DNA of 64,000 nt. Source: Prosopocoilus inquinatus. Its lineage: Eukaryota > Arthropoda > Insecta > Coleoptera > Lucanidae. The DNA lies in the NCBI GenBank assembly GCA_036172665.1, contig CM069876.1:3224001-3288000 (forward strand), in the 5' to 3' direction. The notes beneath the pieces are model-generated. The model was not told the origin of the DNA. It searched no databases and saw only the letters and a program-made list of their open reading frames with translations. The position numbers were made by a program, and so were the translations under genes. Within the stretch, counting starts at the first letter, position 1. The number at the start of each line of letters is the position of its first letter. Shown in pieces: positions 42,433 to 53,779 of this stretch.

Positions 42433-45104
42433 AGTAATAAATAAATAATCAATTGACGAAAGGTAGATTTTACGCAGTCGTGACACTGGAAATTATTGCA
42501 TGTGGCGATAAATATTCTGGAAGTCACTTTCCGGAATAGCGAATTTAGAATGAATTCGGTTGTCATAATTTATCTTCAAGAAGCTAAAAGATTTTTCTTT
42601 TTCTCTCAGGGCACGAAAGTTCACTGAAATCAAAAACAAACTTCTCGTCCTGATATCTGAATACCATTCGTTTTCTTGTTTTGTAACACATCTTTTCTCC
42701 CGTTTCCTTTTCAATTTTCCTCGATGAAGATCTTTCAAAATATTTTATTTTTTATTTCTACTTAGAATCTCAGTATATTTTGGTATTTTGATAAACTTTC
42801 CTTCCAATTTTCTTTTCATTGCTTCAAGTTTTAGTTTTCCGTTAACTATTTGGATTTCCGAACATGTTTATTAAGCACCTGTTCTATCGAACTGTACTTG
42901 CAGATAACTATGATTCCAAACTTTAGGGAAAAAGCAGCCTTTTAGTGTTGCTAGAAATACTCAAAGGTATTATTTTGATATTACTTGTGCAACGTAATTA
43001 ATATAACATGTGTTCATCCGAATTTGTGATCTAGTGAGCGTTGGAATTGTTAAACTCATATCGTGAATTAAATCATACGACTTATCTTTCAATTTGGCCT
43101 TTGCAAAAAATTACACAAATTTATGATAACAGTTATTTTTATGTACAAAATCGGCCTTATGTTGTATTCATTTACGTTAAACATAACGTGACGTTATCAA
43201 CGAGTTTACGTTCAAATTCCTATTTCAAGAAAAGATAACAGTACATTATGTTTAACGTAAATAGATACTGCGTAAGGGCGAATGCCATTTATTTTAACCC
43301 CATTGAGAAAATAACATTTTTAGAAATACCCGTTCTAAGTATAATTTCACGGAATACTTCTGGGTTAGGAACAAATACTTTTGACACATGCCGGTAAACA
43401 GACTGACGTGCAGACGCGTGTGACGTACGCTACAACATACGTTCAATATTGTAGCTAACTTTAGCAAATGCTTTGTATACGTTACTGATAATGTGTAATT
43501 ACTAATAATTGCTATAAACAACACTGAAAATCGGTGGATGGTTGACCAGATTAAAAATGTTTAATTTTTAGTCAAAAGTGATACAGTAATAATCTAAAGT
43601 TCCTTCTCCCTATATTAATTTTGAAACAAAATGAGACAGAAAATCCAAAGAAAAAACAAATTAAATTGCTTAAAAAATGATAAAATTTAGCATACAATTA
43701 TTTTATAAACTTTGCCATACCGCGCTATACACATCAACTAAATGTTAATATTGGGTTAATATTAGGAAATTTACCTAACCACAAAAAGTATTTTAATACT
43801 AAATACGTATTTCGGCAGCTAGGCAGCCATCTTCAGTAGATGACTTCTTCTTAATCAGAAGAGAAGCAGCTGCTTAAATTTTTATTGTACTGCAAACCAC
43901 AGTCTCCAATACATTTGAACAAACTAAATATTAAGTTTAAACAGCAGGGTTTACTCTGTTCTAGGTCGTTTTTGGGTTCTACATTGCAGAACACTTTTAA
44001 TTACAGATTTCTATTAATTACTTTTAAACAATTAACAGATGTTTATTAGTTATTACTGAATCAATCAACTTTCTATTTCATTGTACTCTATTCACTGATA
44101 AGAAAATGAAAGTCAAGAGAAAGTAAACAAATCTAATAGACTTTTTTCACTTGATTCTGATTTTTCTTTTATTGTTAGCAGAATAACTAATCATTATTAA
44201 ACACAAAACAGTGAAATATTAGCGTTGATTCGATAATAGTAGAAAGTATCTGCAAATAAAATTTCAAAATTGGATAATGTTTTGCTAAATTTTTGGAGCA
44301 ATTAGTATATATAATTATATATTTAAATTGGTAAATAACACACCTCAAAAAATATCATATAAGGGTTAGAGTGACTGACTGAATGAACATTGAATCATGA
44401 GTGGGAAATTGGAATTAGTGTGGCATACGTAGATTGAGCATAACTTTTTTTCTAAAAAAATAATAGTTTTGCAAGAAATCTTCTATCTTCCCTTAACAAT
44501 TATGTCATGATTATAAAAAATGAATGACGGGTAGTATTTTTCTCTAGGACTATTATTTTCTGAGATAAAATGAGTACTCACATGTACTCGATTCCGCATT
44601 CTTACCCCACTTTTCTCTAATAACCAGGGAAAAGAATTCAGGCCATTTGGTATTGGATGTTTTTTACGCCGAATGTATCATTTATTCCTGCCCTGCGGCT
44701 TCCGATGCAATTCATCCAATTGTTATTTAGTAGGCGGGGAAGGAGTGCAATCTTGCAATTCAAGCGTTCGCATGTTGTCGGCGAGGCAAATACAGTCCGG
44801 GTACTAAATTTCCGTACCGTTCGCGGAACAAGTGGCCCGAACTCTTTTCCTTGCTAATAAAACTACAAGTGCTTAGAACTGTACAAAGAACCAAAAGCGC
44901 AGGTTCATGGTATTAACCAGAGAGTACTGACAATTATACAATATAATTAGTTAGGGTAGTTAATTTTAGAAATATTAATTTGACGAATTTTGCAAATTAA
45001 CTAGACTAACAGGTTGTTATGCATAACAACAAGTTTTTAGTTTACTTTAGGTGCGAACGACTGTACATTAAATAAGTTATCTCCTCTGTTTTTGTTAAAT
45101 TTTG
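42430..45104. other. No gene recognised; one inverted repeat and one Penelope-like motif
   Basis: At 43170-43262 ATTTACGTTAAACATAA and its exact reverse complement are 59 bases apart. At 43800-43838, read on the minus strand, CTGAAGATGGCTGCCTAGCT followed by GCCGAAATACG matches the Penelope-like motif at 24128. A slightly GC-richer stretch near 44680-44850 has a 66-codon frame with no motif. Confidence 0.45.
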
Positions 45105-45270
45105 TAGCAAATCGTTTTTGATTGCAGTGAATCCCTCGAGCAGCAAGCATGGCCGCCTTGCATGGGATGACTTATTATGTAGCAAACCCGCTTCAATTTG
45201 TAAATTCTACTGAAATGCCAAGTCAAAAATCGATCGTAGGGTGTCGGCTGTTTAATCTATTCTGTTTTTA
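45105..45270 (+). repeat. Composite copy of the interspersed repeat family
   Basis: This copy joins the block found at 7185 (TTTTTGATTGCAGTGAATCC, CTCGAGCAGC) to the block found at 4795 (AGCAAACCCGCTTCAATTTG, then CGATCGTAGGGTGTCGGCTG). It shows that the two shorter repeats come from one parent sequence. No coding frame is present. Confidence 0.55.
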
Positions 45271-45639
45271 TCGTTTATTGAAATGTAGTTTTGTTATTGC
45301 ATTTATATAATTGAATCAATGAATCGGTGAGAATTGAGGAACTAACTGCCAAACTTGAAAACAAAATTACGTGTCTCTGCGGTGGTCTGTTGAAAGTATT
45401 GTTCGTCGGTTGGTGATGGAAGGAACTACCTTATATTTCGCGGTTAGGTCACAGCGTTAGAGTGATAGAGAAAAACGCTTTCCTGGATTTAGTGCCCTTT
45501 AATACTCACCGAATCAATTGTATATTTCATTTTTAACTTCTGTTCGATCTTGTACTAAAACCATTTGTAAAACTATTTTCCAATATACTACGGTATATAT
45601 CGTATCGTAACCGAAGTAGACTCGTAGACTCTCCAACTA

Positions 45640-47527
45640 TAACATAGATATTAAATGACTTCAAATCTAATGCTGCTGGTAGTGATGGAATTGACGTTAA
45701 AATGATAAAGCTTTGTTCTCCTTATATTATTCCCTTTATTACTCACATAATCAACTCTTGCATTATTGAGAACACCTTCCCCTTGCCTTGGAAACAAGCT
45801 ATAGTGCGACCTCTGCCTAAGGTTAAATCTCCTATGCAGTACAAAGATCTACGACCAATAAGCCTCCTGCCTATTCTCTCAAAAGTGTTCGAAAAAGTTT
45901 TGAACAGCCAATTAAGAAGATTTCTCAGTGACAATTCTGTACTGCCAGATGTTCAATCAGGGTTTCGTGCTGGTTTTAGCTGTACAACCGCTTTACTAAA
46001 TGTTACCGACGATTTGTTGAGAAATTGTGACCAAGGAAACATCACAGCCCTAATATTACTCGACTACAGCAAAGCTTTCGATACTGTTAATCACGATATG
46101 CTCATTTCATTACTGTCTTATATTGGTCTCTCGTGTGATGCAGTTACTTTGATACGCAGTTACCTGTTGGGCCGGACTCAAGCTGTTAAATTAGACGCTT
46201 CGACATCAGGTTCACTGCCCGTTACAAGAGGAGTACCTCAGGGTTCGGTACTTGGTCCCACTCTCTTCTCCATTTACACGTCAACCTTTGTTGATGGTCT
46301 TAAGTATTGTACAGCGCAAATGTTTGCAGATGACACGCAGCTATATATCAGTTTTCAATCATCAAGTTGGCAGCAGGCGGTATCAAATATTAATGCTGAT
46401 TTAAGGTATATAGCGGATATTTCTCGTGGACATTCTCTGATAATAAATCCTGATAAATCTGCAGTATTACTTTGCGGTAATAATACCATTTGCAATAATT
46501 TAATAAATCTTCTTGACATAAAAATCAATGGTACTAAAATTTCAGTAGTTAACAAGGTTCGAAGTCTTGGACTGATATTAGATAATTCCTTTAGATACAG
46601 GGAACATATTACTAAATGTATCAGTAACGCCTATGTCGGTCTGAAGATTTTGTTTCCTCACAGAGCATACCTAAACGTCGAGTTAAAGAAAAAACTGTGT
46701 GAAGCTTTGATTATGTCTCAGTTTACGTTTTGTGCTCCGATATATCATGATGCTATTGATAAAATAACTACTTACCGTATTCAAAAAGTTCAGAACTCCT
46801 GTCTGAGGTTTATATACGGGATAAGAAAATTCCAGCATATATCACATAAACTCATCCATGCTGGGTGGCTAAGCATGTACTATAGGAGAGAATTGCAAAC
46901 ACTATGTCTGTATCACAAAATATTAATGTTTCGTTCTCCTCCTTACTTATATAACAAAATCAGATTCCGGTCTGATGTTCATAATATTACGACAAGATTC
47001 AGAGGTCTCATTTCACCCCCTAAACATGCCTCTTCACTTTTTGAAAGGTCATTTTCTTACCAGATTTATCATAAATATAATGAACTGTCTCCAGAACTCA
47101 AATTTTTTTCGCTATCCGTTTTTAAAAGAAAACTTCGTTCTATATTGTTCAGCAGACAATGTGCTACTTCTTAATAATATGAACCACAATACTCTCAAAG
47201 CATTTGTAACGTTTGTACTTTATATATTTACTACTTTCTTTCTTCGCAGAATACCTCTAGGTTTAGTATTTTTTTTTTCTAAATTTAGTATTTTTTTAGG
47301 TTTGTTATTTTTAGGCATTTTCTGAACTGAACTATTCATTTTGTTTTGTTCACGGTTTAAGTGGTAGATCAGGATGTAGGGCAACCTACAAACTGAACTT
47401 CGCCGTGTGGTTGCAAGCTTTTTTTTACGATTAGCGTTATCTTACCTTTCAAATTTTATATATACTTTTTTTTTATGTCGTAAATGAACTTGCAATAAAG
47501 AACATTTATTATTATTATTATTATTAT
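45640..47527 (+). mobile_element. 5'-truncated non-LTR retrotransposon (LINE) with (ATT)n tail
   Basis: Coding starts abruptly at about 45644 within the RT domain ('LNDFKSNAAGSDGID') and the endonuclease is absent, as after incomplete target-primed reverse transcription. The 3' UTR includes GGATGTAGGGCAACCTACAA. It ends with GCAATAAAGAACA, a polyadenylation-like signal, followed by about eight ATT/TTA units. Simple trinucleotide tails are usual for several insect LINE clades. Confidence 0.85.
45702..47174 (+). CDS. LINE reverse transcriptase, N-terminally truncated but open
   Basis: The frame of 490 codons is open from the truncation to the natural stop. Fingers: 'KDLRPISLLPILSKVFEKVL' (residues 48-67). 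Palm: LDYSKAFDTVNHDML (catalytic Asp about 121), TRGVPQGSVLGPTLFSIY, and MFADDTQLYISF with the Asp pair at 210-211. Thumb and a C-terminal region with 'QNSCLRFIYGIRKFQHISHK' follow. FADD stands for the usual YADD and is common in LINEs. It copies element RNA into DNA at a nicked target, but without the endonuclease domain this copy is unlikely to move. The start shown is the first Met, not the original one. Clade is uncertain (CR1/L2/Jockey-like). Its relative lies at 62010-62575. Confidence 0.85.
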   Translation: MIKLCSPYIIPFITHIINSCIIENTFPLPWKQAIVRPLPKVKSPMQYKDLRPISLLPILSKVFEKVLNSQLRRFLSDNSVLPDVQSGFRAGFSCTTALLNVTDDLLRNCDQGNITALILLDYSKAFDTVNHDMLISLLSYIGLSCDAVTLIRSYLLGRTQAVKLDASTSGSLPVTRGVPQGSVLGPTLFSIYTSTFVDGLKYCTAQMFADDTQLYISFQSSSWQQAVSNINADLRYIADISRGHSLIINPDKSAVLLCGNNTICNNLINLLDIKINGTKISVVNKVRSLGLILDNSFRYREHITKCISNAYVGLKILFPHRAYLNVELKKKLCEALIMSQFTFCAPIYHDAIDKITTYRIQKVQNSCLRFIYGIRKFQHISHKLIHAGWLSMYYRRELQTLCLYHKILMFRSPPYLYNKIRFRSDVHNITTRFRGLISPPKHASSLFERSFSYQIYHKYNELSPELKFFSLSVFKRKLRSILFSRQCATS

Positions 47528-48123
47528 CTTTCGGTTCAATTTTCCTCAAATCCGGTTTAAGTGAAACCCGTTTGCAATTTTGATGCCTGATTAAATTAAG
47601 AGTTCCAGTATTTAAAGTTTTGTACTTAGATTTTTACAACCAATTATATGGTAACCATTACCGTTGGAGAAACAATGTTTTTACAGGAAAAGTAATCTTA
47701 GAAGCATCGATTCGAAACTTTTTCGCAACAACTTCAACAACAGCATCGATATCCGTCAATGCACAGATGCGAACTTATGAATAATTACGCGCAAATCAAT
47801 TATAACTACAATTTATCACACGGTTCTCCTCTCTCGCGTCGGATTTGACGTCACAGCATCAATCATGCTCACACTTTATTACGCTTAAACTATGGAGTTT
47901 GTGATACATTTAAATGCTTAACAAAATTTAAGACTTGCCAAGAACTAAGCCTGGTTTATATTATGTTTAGACCGCTGCTGGAAAGACGTAAATTTAGAAA
48001 TAAGAAAATTTTGTGAATACTAAAAAATTATGAATTTATGTGCTGGATAGATACAGAAGACAACAAATCAGAGAAAAACCCGCACTCATTATCACCTTAC
48101 ATACGAATTATCTCAGACTACTA
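47528..48123. other. No gene recognised
   Basis: A/T-rich DNA after the LINE tail. No open frame of note and no inverted ends were seen. Confidence 0.4.
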
Positions 48124-48250
48124 GGTCATCATCATCATCTTTATTTGTCTTGATTTGTCACAAATGACATTGACATCGTCAGTTAAAACTACAGCACTAG
48201 TGTACAAATACATAAATAGTACAAACAAATAAATAATAATTTTAAAACGC
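48124..48250 (-). mobile_element. 3' end of a LINE with (GAT)n tail
   Basis: On the minus strand, GTCATTTGTGACAAATCAAG followed by ACAAATAAAGATGATGATGATG ends in four GAT units after an AATAAA signal. This is a common 3' terminus of Jockey- and CR1-type elements. No coding part remains upstream (toward 48250 and beyond), so it is a short 5'-truncated insertion. Confidence 0.6.
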
Positions 48251-49294
48251 CTGTATGGTTCCAATCATTTGTTCATATTATATCTATAAATAGTTCAAGG
48301 TATTTTTTTGCTACTCTTAAATTCTGGGACTAGAGATAGGTCTTATGTGTTTCGGATGTATTGGGTATATTGGCATATTTAATAGTTTATATAAAAGCAA
48401 ATATAAAATTGTATCACATTTTTACTTTGTAGAAATTATTCACTTCGCATAAGCTTTCTTCATTTCGCCGTTTACCCAATCTGAGCCGAACACATACGAG
48501 AATCCGCACCACCTACTCGCTTGCCTGAATCAATCTGTGTATTGCAAAACTATTTGCCACCCAATTAAGTAAAAGAGAAATGAGGTTGCTTTTATTATTT
48601 AGGCTAAATAATAAAATAAACGTGCCAACGAAAGGTATAGTTGATAATGACAGTCTGAGTTATCAAAAGTGACCTGAGTGATGTTTAATTTTATTTGTTG
48701 ATGGTAGTACAATAATTTATCTTTATGTATTTATTTTAGTGGAATCACTTATCTTTTATACTCGGTAATGGCCTTTCAAATGGCATTCACATATGTTAAA
48801 TTTATTATGTTATTAAGTTAAAAGTGCCTATAAAAATTTTAGGCATATACGAAACGAGATTCTTCGTTGGCGATGTAGTTAGTTTATTATGGGCATTAAC
48901 AGAGGATTCATAAAACCGACGACCGTTTACATCACTACTACTGATATCGAACCTGGAGCCCTAACAATGCTTTAGTGTTTTAGTAACCTGTTAATGGACT
49001 TCCAATAGTCGAATACAACCAGTGAGGAACTATAACCTAGATAAATTATTTATGGCGTTTAAGAATTTAAGAGTTTAAGAATCAGTAAGGCCGAGGAAAC
49101 GTAACAGACGTAACCTACACTAAGAACAAGTATTAATTTCATCATTAAATTATTTAAATATTAAATAATAACATATTAAATATTCTTACAGGCAACTAAC
49201 AATTTTCTGCATGTAATAATATTTGGTTACTTGGTAATAATCTGTAGAGTATGTGTATAAAATATCTGTAAATATTTTTATATAATGTTATTAA
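48251..49294. other. No gene recognised
   Basis: A/T-rich DNA, with TAA at 49292-49294 forming the flank of the next element. Confidence 0.4.
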
Positions 49295-49578
49295 TGGCCG
49301 GTTGCAACAATATTTTAATAATAATAATATGTATTTGCCCAACAGTTATAAAAACCAATTAGAGAGCAAAAAAAGCGGTAGAAAATAACAAAAGATCTAA
49401 ACCTACGCTACATCTAAAACTAAAACTAAATGACTGAAACTAAAACTAAAATCAGGTATAATTGAAAGGAAAAAGAAAACGAAAAACGAAAGAGAAAAAA
49501 GAAAGGCAATAAGGCAAATAAATGAAAGAAGTAAGTAAAAAGGAAGTGAAAGGCACGGCGAACGCAAAAAAGTGTTTA

Positions 49579-50790
49579 TTAAGAAGAGTTAAGAGGAGGG
49601 TTGGTGTAGAAATTGACTAAACTCTTTCTAAACGCGACGACATTTAGATTGTAGATATCAATGTTGTTACAAACATTATTGTATAGGATACAGGCAATAT
49701 AAATAGGAGAACGTATTAAAGCATTGGTATTCGGGGTAGACAAATAAAAAGTCAAAGAGTTTCTGGCGGCAATGCGCGGTATATGAAGACTAAGCTTTTC
49801 CAAGAGAGCACCAGCATCAATGAGATTATGGATCAACTTATGTAAGAAAACCAAAGCCGAGATATGTCTCCTATGAACAAGCGATAAGCTATTAAAAACC
49901 ATAAGTAGGGTTTCATGAGGAAAACCTCTAGGAGGATACACACCATATTCTTTAAACCAAAGAAACTTAAGAAACCTGCGCTGAACTTGTTCCAGGACAT
50001 CTGTATAGCAATTATAAATCGGATACCAAATAAGGGATGCATATTGGAGTCGTGAAAGGATAAAAGCGTTAAAGAGAACAAATAAGGCAGCAGGATTAGT
50101 AAAGTCACGAGCGTTCCTGACGATAAAGCCCAAAAGCGATATGGATTTAGCTACAATGTCATTGACATGGTGATTAAACAGAAGACGGTCGTCAAAAAGA
50201 ACGCCGAGATCTTTAATAACGGTGGAGTATTCCAAGGATTGACCATTTAGTTGATAATGAAACGACAATTTGCGTTTTTTACGCGAGAAGGAAATGGTTT
50301 TGCATTTGTCAACATTTAAAGCGAGTCGGTTAGAGGTACACCAGTCAGAAAGGGAACTTAAATCCTTTTGAAGAAGAAGAGCATCTTCTTGGCTATCAAC
50401 AACACGAAATAATTTAGCATCGTCGGCGTACATTAGGATATTGCTATGCTTGGTAAGAGACAAGGGAAGGTCGTTTACAAAAAGTATAAAAAGAAGAGGT
50501 TCTAAGTTCGCACCTTGAGGAATACCGGAAAAAGCAGTATAAGTTCGAGAAGAAAAACCATTGTAATAAACTCGTTGCTGCCTATTCAAAAGATACGACT
50601 GCAAGAAAAGTTTTAAAGAATGGGTAAGACCATAGGAACTTAATTTGGAGATTAAGAGCTTATGATCTATGCGATCAAAAGCTTTAGCAAGATCTGTATA
50701 AACGACATCAACTTGAGAGCCACGGTGAAGAGATTCGCATAGAAATTGAGAGAAGCAAGCAAGATTTGTTACGGTGGAGCGCTTTTCCAC
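49579..50790 (-). CDS. LINE reverse transcriptase, long open frame
   Basis: A 403-codon frame starting at MEKRSTVTNL. It continues upstream without a stop as 'CPEQHGFVEKRSTVTNLACF', the usual finger motif. Palm motifs are TDLAKAFDRIDHKLL (Asp about 33), FSGIPQGANLEPLLF and LMYADDAKLFRV (Asp pair at 123-124). Thumb 'TVIKDLGVLFDDRLLFNHHV' and a C-terminal 'RRFLKFLWFKEYGVYPPRGF' follow. The layout is typical of CR1/Jockey-type elements in insects. All RT catalytic Asp residues are present, but the fingers upstream are partly deleted, so activity is doubtful. Confidence 0.85.
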   Translation of the reverse strand: MEKRSTVTNLACFSQFLCESLHRGSQVDVVYTDLAKAFDRIDHKLLISKLSSYGLTHSLKLFLQSYLLNRQQRVYYNGFSSRTYTAFSGIPQGANLEPLLFILFVNDLPLSLTKHSNILMYADDAKLFRVVDSQEDALLLQKDLSSLSDWCTSNRLALNVDKCKTISFSRKKRKLSFHYQLNGQSLEYSTVIKDLGVLFDDRLLFNHHVNDIVAKSISLLGFIVRNARDFTNPAALFVLFNAFILSRLQYASLIWYPIYNCYTDVLEQVQRRFLKFLWFKEYGVYPPRGFPHETLLMVFNSLSLVHRRHISALVFLHKLIHNLIDAGALLEKLSLHIPRIAARNSLTFYLSTPNTNALIRSPIYIACILYNNVCNNIDIYNLNVVAFRKSLVNFYTNPPLNSS

Positions 50791-50840
50791 GAAGCCATGC
50801 TGTTCTGGACATAAATATTGCTTAATATGAGGATATATTA

Positions 50841-51464
50841 TTATATAGTATTTTGATATAGTATTTTCTTAGTGGAAGTGAATTTTTTATGATAGAAAGA
50901 TTTTAAACGAATATTGTTAATAATTTCGGTCGTGAACCAGGGAGGAAAAGTTTTTCGATCGCGGACAGCGGCGTAACTGGGAATAAATTTGTTAAATAAG
51001 TTGTTCAAGATATCATAGAAATGTTGAACCAAATTATCAATATTGGAGTAATTGTTCAGATTTGTCCAGTCAACAAGAGATATGTGATGGTAAAGTTCCA
51101 GATAATTGGCATTTTTTAAATTATAAACTTTAACGTTGTTGTTATTATTAAATTTAAGAGGAGAATTAGAAACAGTTAATGAGATAGACAGAGCTGGGTG
51201 ATAAAGATCTTCCTTGATTAGGGGGACAGAATCATGAACTACGTCGCAGTGATTGCTGGAGAACACAAGATCAAGCAATCCACCGGAGATGTTTTTAGTT
51301 GAATTGTATTGCTTCAAGTTTAGAAACTGAGTACAGCTATTAAGAGTTAATACAAGATTGTTCATGTCATTTGAAACATATTCAGGTAAGTTAAAATCAC
51401 CTACAAGTAAGATATCCGCACAATACATTAATAACTCTTCAATAAAATTACAGAATATTGACAA
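50841..51464 (-). pseudogene. LINE apurinic-type endonuclease, C-terminal part, and linker
   Basis: The frame of 207 codons reads 'ADILLVGDFNLPEYVSNDMN', the GDFN core of APE-type endonucleases, then 'STKNISGGLLDLVFSSNH' (the S.LDLVF motif) and 'LIKEDLYHPALSISL' (SDH.P region with the catalytic His replaced context). The linker ends 'FPPWFTTEIINNIRLKSFYH' and 'KKFTSTKK'. The N-terminal third of the endonuclease is absent and a deletion after KKILYQN removes the RT start. It would nick target DNA if complete. Confidence 0.75.
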
Positions 51465-51774
51465 TTCCTGTAAGCAAAGCTTAGATTTAAGTTGTGTTTA
51501 GAACATGACATTAGAATAAGAAGAATATCAGACACATTCTAACTGATATTTAAATAAAGTTTAAGTGTCACGTAGGTGTCATTCAGAATTTGATAAACAT
51601 TATACTCGCCAAGCATATAAATGTTATAATCTAAACCTGACTTAAACTTAAGTTTTGCTTAAAATATTGGTGCAACCGGACATAAGTCATACATAAATAT
51701 TTAAGAAAAAATTCTTATTCGTAGCTGTCATAAGAGAGGTAACAGTAGTTAGAGCTATCAGTCATCAGGCGTAT

Positions 51775-51925
51775 GGTCAAAAGCCAAATTGCACAGTTAG
51801 GCAACAATGTCTCCATCTGGTACACGAATGCATCAAACTCTACAAGGGGGAGAGGCATAGGCATTTACAATCCAAAGTACCAGGCTGTGTTTGGGATATT
51901 CAAAATATCCTTGTTTTCTGGTAAG
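51775..51925 (+). pseudogene. RNase H-like fragment of a LINE polyprotein
   Basis: The frame reads SQIAQLGNNVSIWYTNASNS followed by TRGRGIGIYNPKYQAVFGIF. It resembles the start of the RNase H domain in some insect LINEs ('...IYTDGSK..G.GIGIY.P..'). The catalytic Asp of TDGS is Asn here (YTNAS). The similarity stops after about 45 codons. No flanking RT in the same orientation was found. Weak call. Confidence 0.35.
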
Positions 51926-52089
51926 TGTTTTGAATTAGATATTTATCGAAAAGTTTTAAATTTTTTGATAAATAGGTAAGACATCTGTAGATATATAAAC
52001 CATAGATTGATAGCTTTTTATTTCATTTAAATACATTATGAATAGTGTCACGCATTTTCATTTTTAATATTAATCTTATTGCTTTTTTT

Positions 52090-52885
52090 GAATGATAAAA
52101 AGTTCATCTAGATTGGAAGCACAACCCCATACTAGGATGCCATAATGCAAACGAGAGTAGACTTGAGCATAGTAAGCAGAGATAAAAGCTTCTGTCTGAA
52201 GAGTTTTAGATAAAATTCTAAGAGCAAAACACGCTTTACTGATTTCCTTACAGGTTTCACTGACATGAACTTTCCATTTCAGGTGGGGATCAATGTAGAT
52301 ACCTAAAAATTTATTGTCATCCTTTATATATTTTGTTATCTAAACAAATATCAGATGGACAAGATATTATAGATCTGTCTGTGCGAAATATAATACATTT
52401 AGATTTATCATTGTTCATTAAAACTCCGTTTTCTGAACACCATTTCGTGGTATTTGCAACAAAAGTACTACTCTTGGAGACCATCTGATCCAAATTTTCA
52501 GCGCGAATTATTGCGTTGGAATTGTCAGCATAATTAATAAAGTTTACCCTGTCAGGTGAGTTGAATGCTTTTCTTATATCATTAATATATATAATAAACA
52601 ACAAGGAGCCAAGAGTGCTTCCCTGAGGTATACCTAAACTGGAACAGTTCAGAATATCTGATTTGTTTTCCTGATTATGGTGGTATATGACTACCCTCTG
52701 CCTGCGATTAGAAAAGAAAGATTTAATAAGTCTATTTGCAGTCCCTCTGATGCCTGCGAGGTCTAGCTTTCATAGAAGAATGTTATGCTTTATACAATCA
52801 AATGCTTTGGAGAGGTCAAGAAATAAGCCACAGGCTATACATGTAAATACATTATAAAGCAAAGGGCGGTCATGTAATATTGCTC
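52090..52885 (-). pseudogene. LINE reverse transcriptase fragment
   Basis: On the minus strand: 'ACGLFLDLSKAFDCIKHNIL' (palm Asp) followed by a TGA, 'KLDLAGIRGTANRLIKSFFS', then 'LGIPQGSTLGSLLFIIYIND' and NYADNSNAIIRAENLDQM, where the second Asp of YADD is Asn. It continues 'WCSENGVLMNNDKSKCIIFR', and across a frameshift near 52320, 'FLGIYIDPHLKWKVHVSETC' and 'SRLHYGILVWGCASNLDELF'. The two ends are cut off. It is a different LINE family from the ones at 45640 and 49318. Confidence 0.75.
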
Positions 52886-53779
52886 TTACACAACTTATAA
52901 AATAGGTTTATGGTAACTATTTTGTTGTCTAATTACCGTGGACTTCTTTTATATATATTCTAAAAAAAACTAATTCGCTGGATAACAGTTACCAATAGTA
53001 GAGATTCATTTTATTAAGGTCAGAAAATATCTTCCTAAGTATACAGAGTATCCCAAGATGGGTGGCCTATTAAAAGTTTTCACGGAAAAGAATATACAAA
53101 CAATCCGAAAGTTCATGCACTGTCCTAGAAGGAACTGATCTTTCCGACTAAAATATTTAGGGGAAGCGGCCATTAACTTTCTTATTTTAAATTGGTTCTA
53201 AGTTTTTTGTTACAATTCCGATTCTACACATTTTTCTAAGTAAAAATTGTTGATACTTTTCTACACTTAAATGTAATGGTTTTTCAGATATTTTCAAATT
53301 TCTTGAAAGAAACTATTTCGGTAACCTTTCAATGGATCCTCTGCATAACCTAATTTAATCTTCAGTACATGAAATACTGAAATTGTCGTCAGGAGGCATC
53401 CACGACTTAGTTTTCCATGCAAATCGAAATTAATCTTCAAAGCTGTTTCTATACTTTTAAAAATTTTACGCGCCACGTGAAATACACAAATTTGTTCCAC
53501 TTAAATATTTATTTTCAAAAGTTATTATTATTATTATTTTTACTTTAATTACTTTGTTATTGATTTATAGATAATTGAATTCAATAGGTAATTCATTATA
53601 TACATCAATTTATTTTTCTTTATGCAAAATAAAAGGATTATTCTATACGTGCATTAAAACAATGGCCGTAGCATCCCATCAATTCATTTGAGAGCTAACA
53701 TTTTTACTGAAAAAAGAGTAATTGATATTCACGGTATTTTTTGATGGGATTTTTTTTGTGACAAATATTCCTACACATA
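52886..53779. other. No gene recognised
   Basis: ACAGAGTATCCCAAGATGGG near 53046 resembles the 'cagggtgtcccaa' words at ends of insect repeats, but no partner end was found. Only short open frames. Confidence 0.4.

Larger units (their letters stand above)
49318..51468 (-). mobile_element. Non-LTR retrotransposon (LINE) with endonuclease and RT, minus strand
   Basis: The order on the minus strand is endonuclease C-terminus, linker, RT, a 3' UTR of about 240 bases and a (TTA)n tail at about 49317-49330 after GGCAAATACATA. The 5' end is truncated inside the endonuclease. It lies between the two pieces of the MITE at 49295-51682, so it inserted later. A target duplication was not clear. Confidence 0.82.
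49295..51682. mobile_element. MITE with TAA flanks, split by a LINE
   Basis: The left tip is TGGCCGGTTGCAACAATATT followed by TTAA at 49295-49317. The LINE interrupts here. The arm resumes near 51471 as AAGCAAAGCTTAGATTTAAG followed by TTGTGTTTAGA. The right arm, inverted from 51682, is TGTCCGGTTGCACCAATATT followed by TTAAGCAAAACTTAAGTTTA. TAA lies on both sides (49292-49294 and 51683-51685). Removing the LINE gives a hairpin element of about 235 bp resembling the TAA-flanked MITE at 20851. Confidence 0.75.
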
